Positions 6,507-11,075 of a stretch of DNA of 11,075 nt are shown here, in pieces; position 1 is the first letter of the stretch, and each line of letters begins with the position of its first letter. The notes under the pieces are model-generated. The model did no database searches and was not told where the DNA came from. It saw only the letters and a program-made list of their open reading frames with translations. Origin of the DNA: Ignavibacteria bacterium UBA961 (GTDB taxonomy: Bacteria; Bacteroidota; Ignavibacteria; Kapaibacteriales; UBA961); the NCBI GenBank assembly GCA_002293005.1, contig DBCJ01000123.1, positions 1 to 11,075 of the forward strand, given 5' to 3'. The translations under genes were made by a program, and so were the position numbers.

Positions 6507-7019
6507 GTGAATATTCAAGTAGTTCTCTTTTCATTGCTTGCAGTGGTAGCCATTGCAACGGGAATTCTGCTCGTAACAAGACGCAATCCTGTTTCTGCTG
6601 CAGTTTCGCTTATCATGCATTTCTTTGCTCTTGCGGGATTATATCTTACTCTGCAAGCTCAATTTATTGCTGCCGTGCAAATCTTGGTATATGCCGGAGC
6701 AATCATGGTATTGGTCGTTTTCGTGATCATGCTTCTAAATTTAGGTAAGGAAGATGCACTTCAGGAAAAATTCAATCCGCGAACTGCTCTTGCAATTGCC
6801 ATGTCATCTGCACTCATCATGCAGATGTTACTTGCATTTTTGAGTGCACCAAGTGGTTTCAATGAGATAGCCCCTTCAGCAGAAAAAATTGGATCCCCCG
6901 CGGAAATTGGGAATGTATTATTCTCAGGATATATTTTCCCATTTGAAGCTATATCATTGTTATTACTTGCTGCGGTAATGGGATCAATCATATTGGCAAA
7001 GCGAAATATCGAAGACTAA
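6507..7019 (+). CDS. nuoJ: NADH-quinone oxidoreductase subunit J (complex I, NuoJ)
   Basis: NuoJ is a membrane subunit of the proton-pumping respiratory complex I. The 170-residue protein is almost wholly hydrophobic, with about five membrane segments. It contains the family signatures TRRNPVSAAVSLIMHFFALA and the third-helix stretch YAGAIMVLVVFVIMLLNL, which lies near the quinone-coupling E-channel. The start is GTG at 6507; the next in-frame ATG falls inside the conserved region, so GTG is needed. No good SD is visible. nuoK follows after 32 nt. Complex I genes normally sit in one long operon; here only J and K are present, after hrcA and before a terminator. Confidence 0.95.
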   Translation: MNIQVVLFSLLAVVAIATGILLVTRRNPVSAAVSLIMHFFALAGLYLTLQAQFIAAVQILVYAGAIMVLVVFVIMLLNLGKEDALQEKFNPRTALAIAMSSALIMQMLLAFLSAPSGFNEIAPSAEKIGSPAEIGNVLFSGYIFPFEAISLLLLAAVMGSIILAKRNIED

Positions 7020-7051
7020 TCTTTACATCGAAAGTCCATACAGAGTAAATC

Positions 7052-7366
7052 ATGAATCTTACTTCCATACCATTAGAATATTATTTGGCCTTATCATCAA
7101 TCATCTTTGTGATAGGTGCGGCAGGTGTAATCACTCGCAGAAATGCCATCATCATATTCATGTGCATTGAAATGATGCTTAATGCTGTAAATCTTACATT
7201 GGTTGCTTTTTCAGCATATCTTGGAGATTCAGCAGGCCAAATGTTTGTATTTTTCGTCATGGCTGTTGCCGCTGCAGAAGCAGCTGTTGGTTTGGCGATT
7301 GTACTTGCTTTGTTCAGATCCAGACAAACAGTATATGTGGATGAAGTGAATCTCATGAAGTGGTGA
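7052..7366 (+). CDS. nuoK: NADH-quinone oxidoreductase subunit K (complex I, NuoK)
   Basis: NuoK is a small antiporter-like membrane subunit of complex I. It has 104 residues and three hydrophobic segments. The two membrane glutamates needed for proton translocation are present: E40 in FMCIEMMLNAVNL and E76 in VAAAEAAVGLAIVLA, equivalent to E. coli Glu36 and Glu72. It is the last gene before an intrinsic terminator 24 nt after the stop, so the nuoL, nuoM and nuoN genes that usually follow must be elsewhere. Confidence 0.97.
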   Translation: MNLTSIPLEYYLALSSIIFVIGAAGVITRRNAIIIFMCIEMMLNAVNLTLVAFSAYLGDSAGQMFVFFVMAVAAAEAAVGLAIVLALFRSRQTVYVDEVNLMKW

Positions 7367-7389
7367 GTTTTCAAACACTTAAGAATTAA

Positions 7390-7414
7390 AGCTCCCATTT
7401 GGGAGTTTTTTTTT
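7390..7414 (+). terminator. Intrinsic terminator after nuoK
   Basis: The stem AGCTCCC (7390-7396) pairs with GGGAGTT (7401-7407), including one G-T pair, around the loop ATTT. The T-run covers 7406-7414. It closes the hrcA-nuoJ-nuoK transcript. Confidence 0.85.
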
Positions 7415-7498
7415 GCTCAAAGGCGTAGAATTACTGCAAGAAAAATACACAAGACTCGTCAACAAGCCCCATTGCGGAAAAATTGTTTCATGTAAGGT

Positions 7499-7670
7499 TC
7501 AGTCTTGACTGACTGTCTTTACGGTATCGAGTACACCACTCATATCGATACGGAAGAGCACTCTCTTTCCCACTTTTCGCCACCCAACAATGGCAGTGAT
7601 ATGCCGGATTCACCACCCGGCATATACATGGTTTCGATTGGACCGAATATGGAATAATCTTCCGCAACAA
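7499..7670 (-). pseudogene. Possible frameshifted remnant of the 3' end of a gene
   Basis: On the minus strand one frame reads through about 7670 to 7543 without a stop, with protein-like sequence such as GPIETMYMPGGESGISLPLL and then GGEKWER, before ending at TGA 7540-7542. In a second frame, text beginning VLFRIDMSGVLDTVKTVSQD runs to a TGA at 7499-7501. The frames would join if two bases were removed from the CT dinucleotide run at 7561-7566. No start or SD is visible, and the upstream end merges into the cytochrome c terminator. It may be a decayed gene tail or chance. A competing plus-strand frame exists: TTG 7505 to TAA 7655-7657, 50 codons, with AAGG 7 nt upstream. I recognise neither product. 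Confidence 0.25.
7500..7625. other. Cluster of three hairpins in the nuoK-cytochrome c intergenic region
   Basis: The gene-free stretch 7367-7724 holds two terminators and, between them, three perfect inverted repeats. These are CAGTC/GACTG (7500-7504/7507-7511), GTATCGA/TCGATAC (7524-7530/7545-7551, 14-nt loop) and ATATGCCGG/CCGGCATAT (7599-7607/7617-7625, 9-nt loop). None is followed by a T-run. No TAnnTTTG promoter is seen on either strand. A structured RNA is possible but unproven, and the same bases overlap the possible gene remnant. Confidence 0.3.
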
Positions 7671-7712
7671 AAAATCCCTTCAGATAAATACTCTGAAGGG
7701 ATTTTCTTTTTT
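7671..7712. terminator. Strong bidirectional terminator after the cytochrome c gene
   Basis: The stem AAAATCCCTTCAG (7671-7683) and CTGAAGGGATTTT (7693-7705) is 13 bp and perfect around a 9-nt loop. The minus-strand reading ends in ATTTTTTGTTG, and the plus-strand reading ends in a T-rich tract to 7712. It lies 12 nt past the cytochrome c stop codon and ends the leftward cco transcript; it would also stop read-through from the left. Confidence 0.9.
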
Positions 7713-7724
7713 GGACAGTTTCTA

Positions 7725-8153
7725 TCACTTGCTTGCTTTTCGTACTTTCTTCACATCAGCTTCGGAAACAATTCCTCCATTGTTTCCCCAAGAATTAAGT
7801 ACAAAAGTGATTACTGCCGCAGCATCCGCATTGGTGTACTTTGCCGGAAGTGCTGTCATCACATTATTGAATTTCTTTCCATTGACGGTGATTTGTCCTT
7901 TCAAACCATTGACCACATTGTCTGTAACAACTTTTGCGCCTTTGGTTTTGACATAATCTGATCCTGCAAGTGGAGGATAGACTGTTGACAAACCTTGGCC
8001 ATTTGCTTGATGACATGTTTTGCAATACTCAGTATACACAACTTGTCCTCTTTTCATGAGAGCCGCTTTGTCTGGACCCGCTGCATGTATGGTATCGGAA
8101 AAAATCAATAAACCTACGATTGCAATCGCGAATTGCATGAACGATGTTTTCAT
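7725..8153 (-). CDS. Periplasmic mono-haem c-type cytochrome (class I)
   Basis: This 142-residue protein begins with a signal peptide (about residues 1-25: short basic start, hydrophobic core, TIHAA end), so the mature part is periplasmic. Haem is attached at C44-K-T-C47-H48. The following NGQGLSTVYPPLAG is typical of small class I cytochromes c, and M99 in NNVMTALPAKYTNAD is the likely sixth ligand. The C-terminal helix is AAAVITFVLNSWGN. It lies 33 nt after the SafE-like gene, with a GAGGA SD, and is the last gene before the terminator. Its place at the end of a cbb3 oxidase assembly cluster suggests an electron donor to that oxidase; this is inference. Confidence 0.92.
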   Translation of the reverse strand: MKTSFMQFAIAIVGLLIFSDTIHAAGPDKAALMKRGQVVYTEYCKTCHQANGQGLSTVYPPLAGSDYVKTKGAKVVTDNVVNGLKGQITVNGKKFNNVMTALPAKYTNADAAAVITFVLNSWGNNGGIVSEADVKKVRKASK

Positions 8154-8186
8154 CGTATTCCTCTTTTAAAAAATGTGAAACATAAG

Positions 8187-8924
8187 TCAATGTTTTGGTG
8201 AACAACAAGTATGCTCTTGATGCATATTCAAAGGAGCTTCTACACTTGGAATTTGATCCGGAAGAATCGGACTTATCATCGGGATTCCCAGAGAGAGACC
8301 GCGTAAAATGAATATCACTGCAATGATTGCTGTTCCTATCGGTAAAGCATTTTGTACATATCGTTGAAAAGTTTGATTCTTAAAAGAGGACAAACTTGCT
8401 ATAAAGAGCAATGATGGAATCGTGCCTATTCCAAAAATCAACATCCATAATGCACTTCCTGAAATGGAGCCGGCATTGAGCGATCCGAGAAATGCGGCAT
8501 ATAAAAATCCGCAAGGCAGAAGGCCATTTATCATGCCAAGTAAAAAATCACCTTTGACGGTTCTTTCTTTCCAAAAAGATTGTGTTTTTTGTTGAATGAC
8601 GGAATAGAATGTTCCGAAGGAGCGAAGAATAGGTAATCTGGACATCAATCTTGATGGCAGAACAATCATGAGTAGCATCAAAATTCCGGCAATGATAGAA
8701 ATAGCTTCCTGCGATGCCGCCAATCGTAAAGCACCACCCCAAAATCCAATAAGAATGCCGATGAATGAGTAGATGATAATTCTTCCTGCATGATAGGAAA
8801 GTTTTGAAAGAAAAGGTCTTTTGCCATGAAGTACAAGCACAATAGGTCCGCACATTCCCATGCAATGCAAACTGCCGAGTAAACCCATTGTCAATGCTGT
8901 TATATATAATACTTCACTTGTCAT
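8187..8924 (-). CDS. SafE/DsbD_2-type (UreH-like) membrane protein, cbb3 oxidase maturation context
   Basis: This is a 245-residue polytopic inner-membrane protein with six or so hydrophobic segments, of the type often labelled sulfite exporter TauE/SafE or cytochrome c biogenesis transmembrane protein. The first helix has H20-C-M-G-M-C25-G-P (GSLHCMGMCGP) and a later helix has LPCG with C138, the paired cysteine layout seen in this family and in DsbD/CcdA relatives. The C-terminus ends in M234-HQEHTCCSPKH, a cluster of three histidines and two cysteines (H235, H238, C240, C241, H245) that could bind metal such as copper. The ATG overlaps the ccoH stop (ATGA), showing translational coupling. 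Genes of this family commonly lie in ccoNOP-ccoGHIS clusters. Sulfite export is not supported by the context; metal or thiol handling for oxidase assembly is more likely. Confidence 0.87.
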   Translation of the reverse strand: MTSEVLYITALTMGLLGSLHCMGMCGPIVLVLHGKRPFLSKLSYHAGRIIIYSFIGILIGFWGGALRLAASQEAISIIAGILMLLMIVLPSRLMSRLPILRSFGTFYSVIQQKTQSFWKERTVKGDFLLGMINGLLPCGFLYAAFLGSLNAGSISGSALWMLIFGIGTIPSLLFIASLSSFKNQTFQRYVQNALPIGTAIIAVIFILRGLSLGIPMISPILPDQIPSVEAPLNMHQEHTCCSPKH

Positions 8925-9361
8925 TTTGTAAATCTCTGCTCTGCATAAAATGTCGTATTATCTGATTTCCATTCTATTTTGGCAATCCATAATCCTGCTT
9001 GCAATGTCGCAATGGAAAATGTTTGCTCTGCTCTTCCTTCTACTATCTTGATTTCTTTGTCCAAGTCGGATTCAGAAGGACGATATAGATGAATCACTCC
9101 GCTTTCCGGAGTATTCGGAAATTCTATGGAAAGTAAGTCGCCATTATTTGTCACCGACAAGACTTCCGATAATTTCATTGTATTGTTCTCGGCCAACATT
9201 TTTGCATCGTACTTCAATTCATCTGCATAATATTGTTTGCTCACGAGATCAACTTTTTGCGTGAAGGAGAAAATCATGAAGCCGATTGTTGCCAATGCAA
9301 AAGTCGTATAAATGAGTGCAATGCGCCATCCCCAATGAAATCTTGTTTGTTTCTTTTCCAT
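8921..9361 (-). CDS. ccoH: Cytochrome cbb3 oxidase assembly protein CcoH (FixH family)
   Basis: CcoH is a single-span membrane protein needed for assembly and stability of cbb3-type cytochrome c oxidase. The 146-residue protein has a basic N-terminus, FHWGWRIALIYTTFALATIGFMIF as the one membrane helix (about 8-31), and the family-typical VDLVSKQYYADELKYDAKM just after it. The rest is a periplasmic beta-rich domain. It starts 10 nt after ccoG with AAGGAG 5 nt before the ATG. Its TGA overlaps the next gene's ATG. Position between ccoG and the SafE-like gene supports the call. Confidence 0.92.
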   Translation of the reverse strand: MEKKQTRFHWGWRIALIYTTFALATIGFMIFSFTQKVDLVSKQYYADELKYDAKMLAENNTMKLSEVLSVTNNGDLLSIEFPNTPESGVIHLYRPSESDLDKEIKIVEGRAEQTFSIATLQAGLWIAKIEWKSDNTTFYAEQRFTK

Positions 9362-9371
9362 GATATCTCCT

Positions 9372-10787
9372 TTATGGTGCTATGAAAGCACTTTGAACTG
9401 TTTCTAGAATTTTGCCATTCGAATAAATACCGAATTGAATCATTGTTTTTCCTGATACAGCCGAATTCTTCGGAATGGAAATAAGCATTCTGCTCTCAAG
9501 AGTGGTGAACTCATTAACGGGAGTGAATGAACCCAATGGCTTCATTGATGCATTTTTCGGCGACAAAATCTTGATCTCTATTTCTTTGTCTCCAAATGTT
9601 TTATTCGTGATCATCACATTGAAGAAATTGCCGATCGCATCATTGCCTTGTTTGACAAATGTTGTTCCGGGCTGTCGTAAAATCAAAGTTTCGGTTTCTG
9701 TTCTTTTTGAAAACATATATCCAAGGATGGTAAGAAGTATGACCCATACTGCAAGATATGCTTTGATTCTTGCGGTGAAGATATTTGCTGTTCCATTCTT
9801 CGCGGCCTCCCAGGAAGTGTATCTGATGAGTCCTTTGGGCTTGTCGATTTTATTCATGACATGATCGCAAGCATCAATGCAAGCGGTACAGTTCACACAT
9901 TCAAGCTGTATGCCATTTCTGATGTCTATGCCCGTTGGGCAAACCACCACGCATTGATGACAATCTATGCAGTCACCTGAATTGCTATGAGTATGTTCTG
10001 TGTTTCTATTTTTTTGTTTTCCTCTTGGTTCTCCCCGCAAGAAATCATAAGTCACGGCTATGGTGTTTTTGTCCACCAATACCGATTGATATCTGCCATA
10101 TGGGCATGCAATCAGGCATGCTTGCTCTCTGAATCTTGCAAACACTGCATAAAACACAAAGCTGAATAATGTGATGATTCCAAGTCCGGCAAGATGATTC
10201 ATCGGATCATCAAGTTGAATGCTTATAAGTGCATCTCTTCCGATGATATATGCCAGAAAGGTATTTGCGATAGCGAATGAAATTCCGAAAAATATCACAT
10301 GTTTTAACCCCTTTTTCACCATCTTTTTGGGAGACCAAGGTCCTGCATTAAGAGTGGCTTGCTCTTTTGGAGATCCCTCGATGAACCATTCGATTCTTCT
10401 AAAAATCATTTCGAGGAAAATGGTTTGAGGACATATCCAACCACACCAAATCCTACCGGCGATTGCTGTGAAGAGAGCGACAGATACGAGAGATGACAAA
10501 GCAAGCAGTACGACTAAATGAAAATCTTGTGGCATGAAAGGAATGCCAAAGACGATGAACATTCTTTCGGGAAGATTGAGCAACATGAATGGATGACCAT
10601 TCACATAAATATGAGGTCCTGCAAAAAGAAAAATCAGCAGTATAGAGGCAACTATCGTACGAGCTGTATAATAACGACCTTTGGGTTGTCGGGCATAAAT
10701 CCACTTTCGGGAGCCATCGCGATCAATGCTGGCGAGTTCATTCCGAAAATTCTCAACATCCTCAATAGGGACATCAATTATGGACAT
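9372..10787 (-). CDS. ccoG: Cytochrome c oxidase accessory protein CcoG (FixG/RdxA)
   Basis: CcoG is a membrane-bound iron-sulfur protein linked to copper(II) reduction for cbb3 oxidase maturation. From ATG 10787 it has 471 residues, the usual size. It has about five membrane segments (first near 42-65, last near the middle of the C-terminal half). Cysteine motifs are GRIWCGWICPQ and ACLIACPYGR, and there are two 4Fe-4S motifs of ferredoxin type: C273-x2-C276-x2-C279-x3-C283-P and C297-x2-C300-x2-C303-x3-C307. The C-terminal ~130 residues form the periplasmic immunoglobulin-like FixG domain. A TTG at 10793 is in frame but only one base from the SD, so the ATG, 7 nt from GGGAGGG, is chosen. 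It heads the ccoG-ccoH-SafE-cytochrome c operon seen here. Confidence 0.96.
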   Translation of the reverse strand: MSIIDVPIEDVENFRNELASIDRDGSRKWIYARQPKGRYYTARTIVASILLIFLFAGPHIYVNGHPFMLLNLPERMFIVFGIPFMPQDFHLVVLLALSSLVSVALFTAIAGRIWCGWICPQTIFLEMIFRRIEWFIEGSPKEQATLNAGPWSPKKMVKKGLKHVIFFGISFAIANTFLAYIIGRDALISIQLDDPMNHLAGLGIITLFSFVFYAVFARFREQACLIACPYGRYQSVLVDKNTIAVTYDFLRGEPRGKQKNRNTEHTHSNSGDCIDCHQCVVVCPTGIDIRNGIQLECVNCTACIDACDHVMNKIDKPKGLIRYTSWEAAKNGTANIFTARIKAYLAVWVILLTILGYMFSKRTETETLILRQPGTTFVKQGNDAIGNFFNVMITNKTFGDKEIEIKILSPKNASMKPLGSFTPVNEFTTLESRMLISIPKNSAVSGKTMIQFGIYSNGKILETVQSAFIAP

Positions 10788-10794
10788 ATTCAAT

Positions 10795-10801
10795 CCCTCC
10801 C
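10795..10801 (-). promoter_or_regulatory. Shine-Dalgarno that fixes the ccoG start
   Basis: GGGAGGG on the minus strand (10795-10801) lies 7 nt before ATG 10785-10787. It excludes the in-frame TTG at 10791-10793, which is too close to it. Confidence 0.75.
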
Positions 10802-10877
10802 AGAATCAGAATATGGTAATGAACAAAGTATCCAATTCAAAATTCCTTGGTTTTGGTCACTCTAACAATGATTTTTG

Positions 10878-11075
10878 TCATACCAAATGAATTACCGGAT
10901 ATTCAATGCAACATTCTCTTTTTACATTATTGCTCTCCGAATCTGAAGGAATATCAGATTCATTGTATCCTTTTTCCATCATGCATTCTTCATGGGAATT
11001 GCGATATGGTGGCCGCAGGATTTTTGAAGCATATAGAGATTCATTGCCTGAATTCTCCATTCGTTTTGCCGGAAG
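10878..11075 (-). CDS. Unrecognised reading frame, 3' end only (5' end beyond window)
   Basis: An open frame enters from the right edge and ends at TGA 10878-10880; 65 residues are visible. The text begins LPAKRMENSGNESLYASKIL and later has HEECMMEKG and KRECCIEYP. It is rich in charged residues and has three cysteines and two histidines, with no membrane segment. I do not recognise a family. Position 90 nt upstream of ccoG would fit the tail of another cbb3 gene (for example the copper ATPase CcoI or an oxidase subunit), but this is a guess. It could also be a short gene starting at ATG 11058-11060, or a chance open frame. No clear promoter is visible between it and ccoG. Confidence 0.35.
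   Translation of the reverse strand, partial: LPAKRMENSGNESLYASKILRPPYRNSHEECMMEKGYNESDIPSDSESNNVKRECCIEYPVIHLV

Noticed and set aside
7505..7657. 50-codon plus-strand frame from TTG with AAGG 7 nt upstream
   Set aside because: Not ruled out, but short, unrecognised, without a promoter, and overlapping a competing minus-strand remnant; kept only as a note in that entry.
7590..7961. 123-codon plus-strand open frame over the terminator and cytochrome c
   Set aside because: It runs through a perfect 13-bp terminator stem and antisense to a clear haem protein; no recognisable protein features.
10518..10865. 115-codon plus-strand open frame opposite the ccoG start
   Set aside because: Antisense to a confident CcoG coding region and its SD; low-complexity text with no family signature.

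Overview
The window holds core chromosomal genes of a moderately AT-rich bacterium, most likely of the Bacteroidota/FCB group. Two things point there. Several intergenic regions carry the Bacteroidota-type -7 element TAnnTTTG, at 1894-1901 (-), 5289-5296 (-), 5338-5345 (+) and 6468-6475 (+). Many genes also lack a Shine-Dalgarno (SD) sequence. A lineage near Ignavibacteria/Kapabacteria is only a guess from the gene mix. The genes indicate an organism with aerobic or microaerobic respiration: complex I subunits, cbb3-type oxidase assembly factors and a periplasmic cytochrome c. I see no phage, insertion sequence, CRISPR array, tRNA, rRNA or defence genes, and no clearly novel multi-gene system.

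Layout. (1) 66-1801, minus strand: tatC followed 5 nt later by a long-chain polyprenyl diphosphate synthase. (2) 1802-2367: a gene-free region with DnaA-box-like sites, an 80% AT stretch, palindromes and a partly duplicated block; this is the candidate replication origin. (3) 2368-3903, plus strand: dnaA. Its best-supported start is a TTG codon behind a strong SD, giving an N-terminal extension. (4) 3927-3959: a terminator shared with the converging smpB. (5) 3958-5259, minus strand: a SpoU/TrmH-family RNA methyltransferase followed by smpB. (6) 5260-5367: a divergent promoter region. (7) 5368-7366, plus strand: hrcA, nuoJ and nuoK, ended by a terminator. (8) 7415-7670: a terminator-flanked stretch with several hairpins and a possible frameshifted gene remnant. 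(9) 7725-10787, minus strand: ccoG, ccoH, a SafE/DsbD_2-type membrane protein and a mono-haem cytochrome c, ending at a 13-bp stem terminator. The 3' end of an unrecognised reading frame lies upstream, at 10878-11075.

How the genes fit together. The origin region sits between leftward tatC and rightward dnaA. SmpB (ribosome rescue) and the RNA methyltransferase form a translation-related pair. HrcA is a heat-shock repressor, but no chaperone genes or CIRCE operator are nearby. NuoJ and NuoK are adjacent membrane subunits of complex I, isolated here from the other nuo genes. The ccoG-ccoH-SafE-cytochrome c block would assemble a high-affinity terminal oxidase and probably supply it with electrons. 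TatC may export cofactor-loaded proteins, and the polyprenyl synthase may provide the quinone tail.
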